From assembly GCF_026241205.1 (NCBI RefSeq), contig NZ_JAPFQM010000001.1:992001-1056000 (forward strand): DNA of 64,000 nt, in the 5' to 3' direction. Below, piece by piece: positions 25,386 through 35,209 of this stretch. The translations under genes and the position numbers were made by a program. This stretch comes from Thermomicrobium sp. 4228-Ro (GTDB lineage Bacteria > Chloroflexota > Chloroflexia > Thermomicrobiales > Thermomicrobiaceae). The notes under the pieces were generated by a model that saw only the letters and a program-made list of their open reading frames with translations, made no database searches and had not been told where the DNA came from. Within the stretch, counting starts at the first letter, position 1. Every line of letters begins with the position of its first letter.

Positions 25386-26915
25386 TCATTCGAGAAAGTC
25401 GCGGAGCGCTCGTGCACGCAGCGGGTGGCGCAACTTCCGCAGAGCTTTCGCTTCGATCTGGCGCACCCGCTCACGGGTGACCCCGAAGGCTCGCCCGACC
25501 TCTTCCAGTGTATACGTTTGGCCGTCTTCGAGGCCGAAGCGCATCGCCAGCACGCGTCGTTCCCGCTCGCTCAGCGTCGCCAGCAGCGCCTGCACGTGCT
25601 CGCGCAGCAGCGACAGCGCCGCAGCATCGAGCGGGGCGACGGCCCGCTCGTCTTCCAGGAACTCGCCGAGGGTGCTCTCGTCCTCCTGGCCGACCGGCAT
25701 CTCCAGCGAGACCGGCTCCTGGGCAGCTTGCAGGAGCTCGCGGACACGTTCGATCGGGAGGTTCGCGGCAGCGGCCAGCTCGGCGGTCGTCGGCTCGCGG
25801 CCGAGTTGCTGCGTCAGCTGGCGAGCGATGCGGCTGAGACGGTTGAGCGTGTCGACGAGGTGCACCGGAAGCCGGATCGTCCGCGCCTGGTCGGCCAGCG
25901 CGCGGGTGATCGACTGGCGGATCCACCAGGTCGCGTAGGTCGAGAACTTGAATCCCTTGTGCGTCTGGAACTTTTCCACTGCACGGATGAGCCCGATGTT
26001 TCCTTCCTGGATCAGGTCGAGGAGCGTCAACCCCCGGCCGACGTACCGCTTGGCGATGCTCACCACCAGGCGCAGGTTCGCTTCGGTCAACTTGCGCCTG
26101 GCCTCCTCCCCCTCTTGCTGAATCCGCCGCCAGTGCGCAGCGAGGTCGTCAGGAGAGAGGCCGAGTTCGGCGAGGGGTGGCTCGGGTGGTAGCAGCCGGT
26201 CGCACGGGTCGATCCAGTCGCGGAGCGGCAGCGGGAGGAGCGCGAACTCGAGCCGGCGACACCGGAGTGCATCTTCCAGTTCTTCGGCACGCTGCCCGAA
26301 ATGAGCCAGCGCTCTACGCAGGGCGGTGGGTGGGTGCGCGCTGAGCGGCACGACACGGTCGAGCAACACGCTGCGGGACCGCTGCTCGACTCCGACGGCC
26401 GCCGCGAACTCGGCGACGACCGGCCAGCCAGCGGAGAAGCGCGTCCAGACCGTCCGGAGCAGGGCGACCGGATCCTCGCCAGCGACACGGCGGCATTCGG
26501 CGAGATACTCGCCGAGTTCGACCGCACGCCCGAGCTGCACCTCCTGGTCAGCCGTGAGCAAGGGGACGCGCCCGATCTCAGCGAGATAGAGCCGCACCGG
26601 GTCCTCGACCAGCAGGTCGGGGTCGGGTTCTTCCCCTCCTTCCCAACCAGCGACCTGTCCGTCGAGCGGCTGACCGTCCTCGAGCGGGACCGCCACCCCT
26701 TCGGCGAGCAGCTCAGCGAGGACCGTATCGGCAGCATCCGGTCCTACAAGGTCGACCAAGGTCTGGAGTTGTTCGCACGACAGGCGACCGTGCCCCCGGG
26801 CAGCCGCGAGGATCGTTGCCGCATCAGCAGCGACAGGGAGGTCACCTGACCCGTTGACCTCGGTCATCGCAACACGTGACCGCTTGGTCCTTCCGCGCCG
26901 TTCCGCCTTGGTCAC
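25386..26915 (-). CDS. Principal sigma-70 factor (RpoD/SigA-like)
   Basis: 509 residues if translation starts at GTG 26915, chosen because GAGGAGTGCGCGCA precedes it; the ATG at 26867 has no ribosome binding site. An N-terminal ~95-residue acidic part is followed by region 1.2 ([20 protein letters not shown]), a ~150-residue non-conserved insertion, and region 2 ([54 protein letters not shown]). Then come region 3 and region 4 ([35 protein letters not shown]). It recognises TTGACA/TATAAT promoters, consistent with those seen in this window. The long insertion between 1.2 and 2 contains a second DUF-like segment typical of group 1 factors. Confidence 0.92.
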   Translation of the reverse strand: MTKAERRGRTKRSRVAMTEVNGSGDLPVAADAATILAAARGHGRLSCEQLQTLVDLVGPDAADTVLAELLAEGVAVPLEDGQPLDGQVAGWEGGEEPDPDLLVEDPVRLYLAEIGRVPLLTADQEVQLGRAVELGEYLAECRRVAGEDPVALLRTVWTRFSAGWPVVAEFAAAVGVEQRSRSVLLDRVVPLSAHPPTALRRALAHFGQRAEELEDALRCRRLEFALLPLPLRDWIDPCDRLLPPEPPLAELGLSPDDLAAHWRRIQQEGEEARRKLTEANLRLVVSIAKRYVGRGLTLLDLIQEGNIGLIRAVEKFQTHKGFKFSTYATWWIRQSITRALADQARTIRLPVHLVDTLNRLSRIARQLTQQLGREPTTAELAAAANLPIERVRELLQAAQEPVSLEMPVGQEDESTLGEFLEDERAVAPLDAAALSLLREHVQALLATLSERERRVLAMRFGLEDGQTYTLEEVGRAFGVTRERVRQIEAKALRKLRHPLRARALRDFLE

Positions 26916-26970
26916 TGCGCGCACTCCTCACGGCCGACTCGAATCCGAACCGACTTCTTGCGGCAGCCCA

Positions 26971-26999
26971 GTGATACTACGAAGGTCCCAGGAATTCAA
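26971..26999 (-). promoter_or_regulatory. Candidate promoter of the principal sigma gene
   Basis: On the minus strand TTGAAT (26994-26999), a 17-nt spacer and TATCAC (26971-26976); four of six matches in each hexamer. It is 56 nt upstream of the GTG. Confidence 0.5.
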
Positions 27000-27339
27000 C
27001 ATCGTACCACCGTGTACGAGCGTTTCCCACCGACCGATCGCGCTTCCCCATCGTGACCAGCTCGAGCCGGCGCGTGACACCGCAACGACTCCACGCACCA
27101 GTCACGACATTCCGCAGCGGACCAGGGAAGGGCGCGAGACACCGGGCAGCAGCGCGAGGACAGTACCCTCATGCCCGATCACCATCGCGCCCGAACAGTT
27201 CATGCCGGATACGGTCGTCTTCACCCCGGTTCGACCCCGAACGCAGTTTGCTGTCAGGCCATCGGCAACACGAACACGAGTATAGTTATCGACTCGAAAA
27301 CGCGCCAAGCCAGTGGCGCGAGCGAGGGAAAGCGTATCC
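27000..27339. other. Divergent intergenic region between sigma factor and ABC-F genes
   Basis: About 340 bp without a convincing gene. It should carry the ABC-F promoter. A TATAGT element lies near 27281-27286 but lacks a paired -35. Short frames here have no ribosome binding site and read through both strands. Confidence 0.35.
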
Positions 27340-29253
27340 ATGCCGGAAACGATCCTCACGGTCGAGGACGTCGCCAAGTCGTACGGAGCCCACACGCTGT
27401 TCACCGGCGTGCGGTTCCAGGTGCTCGAACGCGAGCGCGTCGGTCTGGTCGGACCGAACGGCGCTGGCAAGAGCACGCTGCTCCGCATCATCGCTGGAGA
27501 GGAAACGCCCGATGACGGGAGGATCGTCCTCCAGCGCGGACTCCGCCTCGGCTACGTCCCCCAAGAGGGATCGGTTCCTCCCGGTTGTACGGTGCTCGAG
27601 GCAGCCCTGGAGGCATGCGCGCCGGTCCGCGCTCTCGAAGGCCAGCTCTTAGCACTGGCAGAGCAGCTGGCAGCAGCGCGGAATCCGGAGGAGCAAGCCC
27701 AGCTCCTCGCTGCCTACGAACGGGTGAGTCTCCGCTTCGAAGCCGCCGGTGGCTACGACCTGGAGGTCCGCGCACGGCAGGTCCTGGCCGGGATCGGGTT
27801 CGGCGAGGAGCAGCTCGCCAGGCCGGTCGAGCAGCTGAGCGGCGGGCAACGGACACGCCTCGCGCTCGCCCGTGCCTTGCTCGCCGATCCGGATCTCCTG
27901 TTGCTCGACGAGCCGACCAATCACCTCGACCTCGCTGCCCTGGACTGGCTCGAGACCTTCCTCCAGCGCTGGCGCGGCGCGGTACTCGTCGTGTCGCACG
28001 ACCGCTACTTCCTCGACCAGGTCACCAGCCGCACGCTGGAGCTGGCGTTCGGGCGGCTGGAGGAGTATCCGGGGAATTACTCGCGGTATCTGGAGCTGCG
28101 CGCCGAGCGGTTCGCTGAACGACTGGCGGCCTACGAAGCGCAGCAGGCCTATATCCGCAAGGAAGAAGCCTTCATCCAGCGCTACCGCGCCGGGCAGCGG
28201 GCCCGCGAGGCACGCGGCCGTGCGACGAAACTGGCTCGGCTGGAACGGCTCGAACGACCGCGCGAAGCGGAACGCTTGCAGCTCACGCTGCGGGCGAGTA
28301 GGTCCAGCAGTCGCACCGTGCTGACCACCACGCCGCTGACGATCGGCTATCCCGGTCGCCCCCTCTTCCGGACACCCGAGCTCGCTGTCCAGCGGGGTGA
28401 TCGGATCGCGATCGTCGGTCCCAACGGGGTCGGCAAGAGCACTTTGCTCCGTACCCTGGTCGGGGAGCTTCCGCCGCTGGAGGGTTCGCTGCGCTATGGC
28501 AACAACGTCAAACCGGCCTACTTGGAGCAGGAACCGCGACTCGACGAAGAGCGCACGGTCCTGGAAACGCTGATGCGCCGCCACCTCTTCAGCGAAGCGG
28601 AAGCCCGACGGTTCGCTGCGCACTTCCTGTTCGAGGGAGACGACGTCTTCAAGCCAGTCGGTGCCCTCAGCGGCGGTGAGCGCCGTCGCCTGGCGCTCGC
28701 GCTGCTGACGCTCGAACGAGCCGACCTGCTGCTCCTCGACGAGCCGACCAATCACCTCGATCTTCCCAGCCGCGAAGCGCTCGAGACGGTCCTCGACGAC
28801 TTCGCGGGGACGATCGTGTTCGTCTCGCACGACCGGTATTTCATCGACCGGCTCGCGACTGCCGTCTGGGCGATCGAGGACGGGCGGCTCGCCGTCTCGC
28901 TCGGGAACTACAGCGACTACCAGCGAGCGACGCAACGGCAGTCCTCGCTGCTGCCCGAGGAGCGGCCGGCCCACCAGCGCCAGACGGTACCGGCCCCATC
29001 CCGGCGTACCCGCTCACCACGCCAGATCGAGCGCGAGCTGGCCCAGGCCGAGCGAGCGATCGAAGAACTGGAGGCTCGACTGCGCCAGCTCGCTGACGAC
29101 CTCGACGAGGCGACCGCGCGCCAGGACGTCGAGGCTGTCGCCGAGCTCGGTGCCACCTACGAGCGGCTGCAGGCAGAGATCGACCAGGCCTACGCGCACT
29201 GGGAACGGCTGCAGGACGAACTCGCCGCACTGCAGGTCGGGGGAGAGCTGTGA
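27340..29253 (+). CDS. ABC-F family ATP-binding protein
   Basis: 637 residues from ATG at 27340 after GAGGGAAAG. Two ABC domains on one chain without membrane segments: Walker A GPNGAGKST and GPNGVGKST; signature LSGGQRTRLALA and LSGGERRRLALA; Walker B LLLLDEPTNHLDL in both. Between them is the P-site tRNA-interaction linker helix region (~235-310, AAYEAQQAYIRKEEAFIQRY). The C-terminus (~560-637) is a coiled coil (QAERAIEELEARLRQLADDL). These proteins act on the ribosomal E/P site, in translation quality control or drug protection. It most resembles the Uup/EttA type rather than a resistance protein, but the exact subfamily needs phylogeny. coaE overlaps its stop. Confidence 0.93.
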   Translation: MPETILTVEDVAKSYGAHTLFTGVRFQVLERERVGLVGPNGAGKSTLLRIIAGEETPDDGRIVLQRGLRLGYVPQEGSVPPGCTVLEAALEACAPVRALEGQLLALAEQLAAARNPEEQAQLLAAYERVSLRFEAAGGYDLEVRARQVLAGIGFGEEQLARPVEQLSGGQRTRLALARALLADPDLLLLDEPTNHLDLAALDWLETFLQRWRGAVLVVSHDRYFLDQVTSRTLELAFGRLEEYPGNYSRYLELRAERFAERLAAYEAQQAYIRKEEAFIQRYRAGQRAREARGRATKLARLERLERPREAERLQLTLRASRSSSRTVLTTTPLTIGYPGRPLFRTPELAVQRGDRIAIVGPNGVGKSTLLRTLVGELPPLEGSLRYGNNVKPAYLEQEPRLDEERTVLETLMRRHLFSEAEARRFAAHFLFEGDDVFKPVGALSGGERRRLALALLTLERADLLLLDEPTNHLDLPSREALETVLDDFAGTIVFVSHDRYFIDRLATAVWAIEDGRLAVSLGNYSDYQRATQRQSSLLPEERPAHQRQTVPAPSRRTRSPRQIERELAQAERAIEELEARLRQLADDLDEATARQDVEAVAELGATYERLQAEIDQAYAHWERLQDELAALQVGGEL

Positions 29254-29975
29254 CGCGGAAACGCCCGTACGTGATCGGGATCACCGGGAATATCGCGTGC
29301 GGCAAGTCGCTGGTCGTCCGCGAGCTGGCCGCATGCGGCGCCGAGACGGTCGATGCCGACGAGGTCGCACGCGAGGTGACCGGACCAGGCAGCCCTGTCC
29401 TGGCTGCGATCGCCCAGGAGTTCGGTGCCGAGGTCCTGCGGCCGGACGGTTCGCTCGACCGGCGCGCGCTCGGTGCGATCGTTTTCCGGGACCCCGAGGC
29501 GCTCCGACGACTGGAGGCGATCACCCACCCAGCCATCGTGGCCGAGATCCGCCGGCGCGTGGCCGAGAGCAGGCGACCGGTCGTGGTCATCGACGCGATC
29601 AAATTGTTCGAATCGAGTCTCGCCCGCGACTGCGATGAGGTCTGGGTCGTCACCTGCCGACCGGAGCAACAACTGGCCAGACTTATGGCACGGAACGGTT
29701 TGAGCGAGGAAGAAGCACTGACGCGCATCCGGGCACAGCCGCCCCAGGAGGAGAAAGTCGCTCGAGCGGACCGGGTCATCGACAACAGCGGATCGATCGA
29801 AGAGACCCGCCGCCAGGTCGCAGCGCTCTGGCAGGACGTCCTCGCCAGGATCGGGTGCACGGACGACCCGGCGCTTGCTGGGCCAGCGGCCCCCTCGTAC
29901 ACTGCCGCCGAGCAGCGCAGCGATCGAGAGGAGAACGGCCGCGATGCCTCGGCGGAAACCGACCCTGACCCCTGA
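29250..29975 (+). CDS. coaE: Dephospho-CoA kinase
   Basis: 241 residues, GTG start overlapping the ABC-F stop in GTGA. It has the P-loop GITGNIACGKSLV (G-K-S), then DADEVAREVTGPG, the lid GAIVFRDPEALRRLEAITHP and WVVTCRPEQQLARLMARNG. The enzyme phosphorylates dephospho-CoA in the last step of coenzyme A synthesis. The first ~200 residues are the enzyme; the last ~35 (EQRSDREENGRDASAE...) are a hydrophilic extension that overlaps the next gene by 32 bp, so the extension may only reflect that overlap. Confidence 0.92.
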   Translation: MTRKRPYVIGITGNIACGKSLVVRELAACGAETVDADEVAREVTGPGSPVLAAIAQEFGAEVLRPDGSLDRRALGAIVFRDPEALRRLEAITHPAIVAEIRRRVAESRRPVVVIDAIKLFESSLARDCDEVWVVTCRPEQQLARLMARNGLSEEEALTRIRAQPPQEEKVARADRVIDNSGSIEETRRQVAALWQDVLARIGCTDDPALAGPAAPSYTAAEQRSDREENGRDASAETDPDP

Positions 29976-31134
29976 GGAAGCCCGTGCCCTGCACGCCGAA
30001 GCGCTCGTCATCGATTCCCAGCAACCGCCGATCACGACCGGTGCCCTCTTCACGCCCCGCATGCGGGCGCTCGTGCAGGAATACGCCCGGCTCGGTCGCA
30101 CCCGCGCCGAAGTCCAGCCCGTCCTCGAAGCGCTGGTCGTGCGCGAGCTGCGCGAGTCCGCCGACGCCAGGGCAGCCTATCTCGATCTCTGGAACCGTTC
30201 CGGGGTCACCGTCGCCTGCGGGACCTTTTCCGGACCAGGGCCGATCAGCCAGGCCTTCGAGCAAGCGGTGCGGCGGATCGCCCAGGCCCACGCCATCGTC
30301 GATATCCTCGCCGACCAGCTGCTGCTCGTTCGCGAAGCCGCCGATATCGAGCGGGCGCACCGCGAGGGGAAGCACGGGATCGTCATCGATTTCCAGGACA
30401 CGCTCGCCTTCGCCGACGACCTCGATCGGATCGAGCTGTTCCACAATCTCGGCCTGCGCATGGTGCAGCTCACCTACAACTTGCAGAACCTGGTCGGCGA
30501 TGGCTGCACGGAGCGCTACCAGGGCGGGTTGACGACCTTCGGCATCGAGGTCGTCCGGCGCTTGAACGAGCTGCGGATCCTGGTCGATATCAGTCACTGC
30601 AGCGAGCAGGTCGGATGGGACGCGCTCGCGGTCTCCACCCAACCGGTCGTCGTCTCGCACTCGGCAGCGAAGGCGCTCTCCGGGCACCCACGGGCGAAGT
30701 CGGACGAGCTGGCTCGTGCCGTCGCCCAACGAGGTGGGTATTTCGGCGTCGTGGTGGTGCCGGGATTCATCAGTAGCCAACCCCGAGCGACGCTGGACGA
30801 TTTCGTCCGGCACGTCGAGCACCTCGTCGACGTCTGCGGGATCGACCACGTCGGCATCGGCACGGACAAGATGGGGCCGCCGAGTTCGCGGACCGGTTCG
30901 CTCATCGAGTATCCGCCGGAGATGCCTGCTGCGCTGCCCGGCGCGTTCGACTGGACCGGTTTCCGGCTGGCCGAGCACCGCTTGACGCCCGAATACCGCC
31001 TCGAGGGCTACGAGACGTTCGCCGACTGGCCCAACTTGACGGTCGCGCTCGCGCAGGCCGGCTTCACCGAAGAGGAATTGCGGAAACTCCTCGGCCTCAA
31101 CTTCCTCCGCGTCTTCCGGGAGGTCGTCGGGTGA
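29944..31134 (+). CDS. M19 membrane-dipeptidase-like protein with altered metal site
   Basis: 396 residues from ATG at 29944 with GAGGAG upstream. The TIM-barrel body is clearly peptidase M19 (renal dipeptidase): FHNLGLRMVQLTYNLQN, ILVDISHCSEQ, PVVVSHSAAKALSGHPR and VDHVGIGTDKMGP-type segments, including the second half of the binuclear zinc site (two His, one Asp). In typical M19 the first site is HxD in IDGHND and a Glu in the SIEG segment; here they read IDSQQP and VIDFQDT. The protein may use one metal, another reaction, or be non-catalytic. There is no signal peptide. It follows coaE with an overlap. Confidence 0.8.
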   Translation: MPRRKPTLTPEEARALHAEALVIDSQQPPITTGALFTPRMRALVQEYARLGRTRAEVQPVLEALVVRELRESADARAAYLDLWNRSGVTVACGTFSGPGPISQAFEQAVRRIAQAHAIVDILADQLLLVREAADIERAHREGKHGIVIDFQDTLAFADDLDRIELFHNLGLRMVQLTYNLQNLVGDGCTERYQGGLTTFGIEVVRRLNELRILVDISHCSEQVGWDALAVSTQPVVVSHSAAKALSGHPRAKSDELARAVAQRGGYFGVVVVPGFISSQPRATLDDFVRHVEHLVDVCGIDHVGIGTDKMGPPSSRTGSLIEYPPEMPAALPGAFDWTGFRLAEHRLTPEYRLEGYETFADWPNLTVALAQAGFTEEELRKLLGLNFLRVFREVVG

Positions 31135-31239
31135 AGGCGATCCGGCCAGTGTTAGGATTGACCGGGATCGCGACCGGGAAACGAGCATCGAGGGCGGAGC
31201 CCCCGGGACGCGAATGCCCACCACGCGAGGAGGACATCC

Positions 31240-32421
31240 GTGGAAGCATCGATTCGTTTGGGCCGGATCCGTGGCATCGAGATCGGGTTGCACTACAGCT
31301 GGCTTCTCGTTTTCGCTTTGCTGACCTACTCGCTCGCTGCTGGTGTGTTCCCGAGCTGGTACCCTGGCTGGAACCCTGGAACCTATTGGGCAGTCGGCGC
31401 CCTGTCGAGTCTGCTGCTCTTCGCTTCCGTGCTCGCCCATGAGCTCGGGCACTCGCTCGTCGCGCAATCGCGCGGCGTACCGGTCGTCAGCATCGTCCTC
31501 TTCATCTTCGGTGGTGTTGCTCAGCTGGCTGACGAGGCACGGCGTGCCCGCGACGAGTTTTTGATCGCTGTCGCTGGCCCGCTGGTGAGCCTGGTCATCG
31601 GCACGGGGTCGATCCTGCTCTGGCAACCGGTCGAGGGCGTCAACCAGCAACTCGGAGCGGTTCTCGAGTACCTGGGCTGGGCCAACCTGATCTTGGTGGC
31701 ATTCAACTCGATCCCGGCCTACCCGCTGGACGGCGGTCGCGTGCTGCGTGCCGTCCTGTGGGGGGCGATGCGCAACGTCCTCCGGGCAACGCGGATCGCT
31801 GCCGGCATCGGGGTCGCGATCGGGTTCCTCTTCATGGCCGGTGGGCTGTTCCTGGTGTTCCGTTCGCCGCTATCCGGTATCTGGCTCATCGCTCTCGGCT
31901 GGTTCTTGCAGAACGCGGCCCAGCAGTCCTACCAGCAGCTGGTCATCCGGCGCTTCTTCGAGGGTGTCCGTGTCGGTCAGCTGATGGATCCCGACCCGCC
32001 GACCATCGCTCCCGATCTCACGATCGATCAGCTGGTCGACGCGTTGCTCGCCTACAACGTGCGAAGCTTCCCCGTCGTCGAGGACGGCCGGCTGGTCGGT
32101 ATCGTGACCCTGACCGACGTGCGCCACGCACCGCGCGCGGAGTGGCCGGTGCGTCGTGTCCGCGACCTGATGACGCCACGCGAGCGCTTGATCACCGCGA
32201 CACCTGACGACGACCTCGAGCGCGTGTTGCGCTTGATGGCAGCGCACGAGATCCATCAAGTGCCCGTCGTCGATGACAGCCGACTCCTCGGCCTCCTCAC
32301 GCGCAACGCCTTGCTGCGCTTCCTGCAACTCCGGCAGGAAGTCGCGCGCACACCGGACGAAGTGGCCGCGATCTACGCCGAGCAGCGGCGCGCACGCAAC
32401 CTGCCGCGGATTACGGACTGA
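31240..32421 (+). CDS. M50 (site-2 protease-like) membrane protease with CBS pair
   Basis: 393 residues from GTG at 31240 after AGGAGGACATCC. The membrane part (~1-240) has about six hydrophobic segments, the zinc motif HELGH (in SVLAHELGHSLVAQ) and the second motif NSIPAYPLDGGRVL with its Asp ligand. The cytosolic C-terminus carries two CBS domains (VGQLMDPDPPTIAPDLTI, VRDLMTPRERLITATPDDDL), which bind adenine nucleotides. Such rhomboid-unrelated intramembrane proteases cleave membrane-spanning regulators; the substrate here is unknown. The convergent next gene overlaps the 3' end by 11 bp. Confidence 0.9.
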   Translation: MEASIRLGRIRGIEIGLHYSWLLVFALLTYSLAAGVFPSWYPGWNPGTYWAVGALSSLLLFASVLAHELGHSLVAQSRGVPVVSIVLFIFGGVAQLADEARRARDEFLIAVAGPLVSLVIGTGSILLWQPVEGVNQQLGAVLEYLGWANLILVAFNSIPAYPLDGGRVLRAVLWGAMRNVLRATRIAAGIGVAIGFLFMAGGLFLVFRSPLSGIWLIALGWFLQNAAQQSYQQLVIRRFFEGVRVGQLMDPDPPTIAPDLTIDQLVDALLAYNVRSFPVVEDGRLVGIVTLTDVRHAPRAEWPVRRVRDLMTPRERLITATPDDDLERVLRLMAAHEIHQVPVVDDSRLLGLLTRNALLRFLQLRQEVARTPDEVAAIYAEQRRARNLPRITD

Positions 32422-33523
32422 TCCCGAGCGGGGTCACGAGGTCGACCGGCTGCTGCTCGATCCGCCCGTCACGCTCGACCAGGACAGCGGGGAATGCAGC
32501 GCCATCGAAGGTCCGCGAGAGGAACGGCGCACTGCGGAGGTAGCCGACCCCCGGCCGAGCCGGGACATCGACGTGAACCGGTATACCGTCCTCGAAGGGA
32601 ACCGGCTCCAACGGTATCCCTTGAAAGCTCCGGGAGGACACGAGAGCGACCGGACGCTCGACGCCGACGCTGTCTGCCCGGAGCAGGGAAACCCAACGGC
32701 CGTTCCGTTCCTGCAAGAACGCGAAGAGCGGGTGCGCGAGCGGCAAGCGACCGAAGCCTTCCACAAGAAGCAGGCCGAAGGAGAAAGACCAGACGGCCTC
32801 GCGCGCCTCCAGTAGCGTGCGCAGCCGCTCGTCCGCCCGCCCCCCGACGAACGGTTCCAGCGCGCTCACCGAGATGCCGCCGACGATGACACCGGCCGCG
32901 CCGACTTCTTCGAGTCGCCGCAACACAGCGCTCCCGACTGTCATGCCAGCGAGAACGACCGCACCGCGACACCGCTCGTCGAACTCCTCGATCGGCAACT
33001 CGCGATCCGGTCGATCCGCCAGCACCACCAGTGGCCCAGCACACTCCGGGCCGAGCAGCACCGTGCCGTGCACCAGGTCACCGACGACGGCGATCTCGAC
33101 CGTGTCGTCCTGCACCGCACGCACCTCACCTGCGACCAGCGCGCGGACCGGACGGCGCGGCGCTTCGGCGACGACGAGGAGCGAACCGGTCTGCTCGTCG
33201 AAACGCTCCAACCGGCCGGTGATCGGGCTCGTGACCTGCTGTGTCCGCAAGCCACGCCGGCGCGCTGCCACGACTTCGCCTGCCTCGACCCGCTCCCCGA
33301 GCGCCCGCACCAGGCATCGAGCGGCTTCCTGCGGTGGCACCCCCAGCTCGACCGCCACGGCGATCTGGACCGACCGTTCCACACCAGCGGCCGCGACTGC
33401 GACCACCGTCTCCGGCTCCACGAGTTGCGACGCGCTAACCTGGAACTCTGGGGTGATGAAGCGTCGCCGGACACAGCACTCGGCATCGACCGCCACGAGC
33501 GGGAGACGCGCGACGCCGTTCAT
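32411..33523 (-). CDS. Conserved-looking protein of the MutL-like operon, barrel-type middle domain
   Basis: 370 residues; ATG overlaps the stop of the upstream MutL-like gene (ATGA), so the two are coupled. Residues ~95-190 look like a barrel-sandwich/lipoyl-like beta domain (TSPITGRLERFDEQTGSLLV, VRALVAGEVRAVQDDTVEI, GDLVHGTVLLG). Residues ~190-250 resemble a Rossmann-like segment with repeated glycines (GAVVLAGMTVGSAVLRRLEE, AGVIVGGISVSALEPF). The rest is all-beta and ends DLVTPLGISP. I recognise no named family. The pairing with a MutL-like ATPase and a zinc ribbon suggests one complex. Confidence 0.65.
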   Translation of the reverse strand: MNGVARLPLVAVDAECCVRRRFITPEFQVSASQLVEPETVVAVAAAGVERSVQIAVAVELGVPPQEAARCLVRALGERVEAGEVVAARRRGLRTQQVTSPITGRLERFDEQTGSLLVVAEAPRRPVRALVAGEVRAVQDDTVEIAVVGDLVHGTVLLGPECAGPLVVLADRPDRELPIEEFDERCRGAVVLAGMTVGSAVLRRLEEVGAAGVIVGGISVSALEPFVGGRADERLRTLLEAREAVWSFSFGLLLVEGFGRLPLAHPLFAFLQERNGRWVSLLRADSVGVERPVALVSSRSFQGIPLEPVPFEDGIPVHVDVPARPGVGYLRSAPFLSRTFDGAAFPAVLVERDGRIEQQPVDLVTPLGISP

Positions 33524-35172
33524 GGCAACCCTCCCACCGGATATCCCACGTCAGCGAGCCAGGAGCGGAGCCGCCGCGCACGAGCGGTCGGATCGGACGG
33601 CAACGTGATCGGTCGTCCACGCGCATCGATGACGATTCCGAGACGCGTCCAGCCCAGAGCAGCTGGGCCAGTGAACCGCAGCGCGACTCCCGGATCGAGC
33701 GTGCCGATCCGTATCTGGGATTCCGGCTCGAGCGTGAGTTCCACCGTCGTCCCGAAGGGAACGGCGAGCGTGTGCAGGCTTCCCCATGGGACGGAAAACC
33801 GCCGGATCGACTCACCGATCCGTACTTCCCCCCGCACCGCGATCGCACCGTCGATCCCGTCCCCGGTCAACACCACAGCGTGAGCCAGCGGCAGCAGCCC
33901 ATCGCGTTCCAGAAGAGCGGCAGCGTACCCGCTTCGTTCCTCGGCCAGCGCCCCGCTGGCCACCAGGAGGTCCGCCTCGTCGAGCGCGATACTGAGCATC
34001 CCGTTCGCCGGAATCGGCTGCAACCCATCGAGCACGCAGAGCACTGCCAGCGCTGCAGGCAAGGTGGCGAATGCCGGGCCGAGCGTCACCAGCGTCACGT
34101 CCTCACGCAGAGCCGGTTCCTCGACCGCTGCTGCGCTCTGCTCGAGAAGCACTCGCAGGATAGCCGCCAGCAGCACCTGGTCGCGTGGATCGAGCAGCAC
34201 ACCCGCCGGTCGCACGGCACGATTCGCCAGCCAGTCCGCGATGTCGTCGTCGCTCGCTGCCCAGGGTGTCCAGCGACGGACCGCCTCGCCATCGACTTCG
34301 ATGAGCGACAGCGCCTCCGGGCCGAGGTCGCGATCGGCTTGGAAGAGCGTCAGCATGCCGTCGGGACGAGCCCAGAGGGTCAACGTCCCGAGCTCGAAGT
34401 CGAGCACCGTGAGCCGTTGTTCCGCTCGGCGAACCAGGAACGCAGCCGCACGCTCGAGCGCCGATAACCGATCGACCACTCGTTCAGCGAAGTCGGAGCC
34501 GATCTCGTCGCGCAACCGTGCAACGGAGCGAACGCGGAACTCGGTCACGATCGCCCGGATCACCTCGGCCGGAACGAACGCGGTCGGATCGACGCCCATG
34601 AGTTCGAGATGTTCGCCGAGATACTCGGCCACACGCTGCTGGACCGCCTCCGCGGCGACGACGATACCCAGCTCGGGACGCAGCTCTCCGCCGAGGGCAC
34701 TCGCGATACCAGCCAGTACCGGATCCCAGCGAGTCAGGTCTTCCGTACCGGCGAGCAGGAGGAAAGCAGGTTGCACGGTGCGCAGCTGCTGGGCGAGCAT
34801 CGTCGGACTCAACGAACCATCCGCATCGATCCGGTGCACGCGAACGAGCGAAGCACGCGCTGCGCGGACAGCCAGATCGACCAGTGGATGCGCCCCATCG
34901 ACAGCGACGAGCACCAGGGTCGGTAGGGTGGCCGGACCACCGACGACAGCCCAGGCATCGGCACCGTCGCCCAGTGCACGGCGTGGCTGGATCGGGTGCC
35001 CTTCCTCGAGAAGCAGACGACCGAGGCTCCGCTCGGCCTGGCGAATAGCGTCGCTGAGGTGACGGCCAGGAACGCAGACACTGGCGAGCAAGCGCGGCTG
35101 CCCTTCCACACGGTCAGCGATGACGACGCGGGAACTCGATCGCCCGAGCGACACGATTACCGCGCTGTGCAT
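33520..35172 (-). CDS. MutL/GlmL-like ASKHA-fold protein
   Basis: 550 residues from ATG at 35172. The start (AVIVSLGRSSSRVVIAD) fits an actin/hexokinase-type phosphate-1 loop in the position where glutamate-mutase-associated MutL proteins have DIGSTFTK. The middle region (GIVVAAEAVQQRVAEYLGEHLEL, VPAEVIRAIVTEFRVRSVARL) follows the MutL layout of a glycine-poor strand and a VxPxxx...ar segment. Later strands have VVLTGDGIDGAIAVRGEVRIG. Similarity is weak, and the usual DxG and GG phosphate motifs are degraded, so ATP binding is doubtful. No B12-dependent mutase is in the window. Confidence 0.45.
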   Translation of the reverse strand: MHSAVIVSLGRSSSRVVIADRVEGQPRLLASVCVPGRHLSDAIRQAERSLGRLLLEEGHPIQPRRALGDGADAWAVVGGPATLPTLVLVAVDGAHPLVDLAVRAARASLVRVHRIDADGSLSPTMLAQQLRTVQPAFLLLAGTEDLTRWDPVLAGIASALGGELRPELGIVVAAEAVQQRVAEYLGEHLELMGVDPTAFVPAEVIRAIVTEFRVRSVARLRDEIGSDFAERVVDRLSALERAAAFLVRRAEQRLTVLDFELGTLTLWARPDGMLTLFQADRDLGPEALSLIEVDGEAVRRWTPWAASDDDIADWLANRAVRPAGVLLDPRDQVLLAAILRVLLEQSAAAVEEPALREDVTLVTLGPAFATLPAALAVLCVLDGLQPIPANGMLSIALDEADLLVASGALAEERSGYAAALLERDGLLPLAHAVVLTGDGIDGAIAVRGEVRIGESIRRFSVPWGSLHTLAVPFGTTVELTLEPESQIRIGTLDPGVALRFTGPAALGWTRLGIVIDARGRPITLPSDPTARARRLRSWLADVGYPVGGLP

Positions 35173-35209
35173 CGCCCTTCCTCCGTTCCCGGAGCGATCG
35201 GTCGAACGT

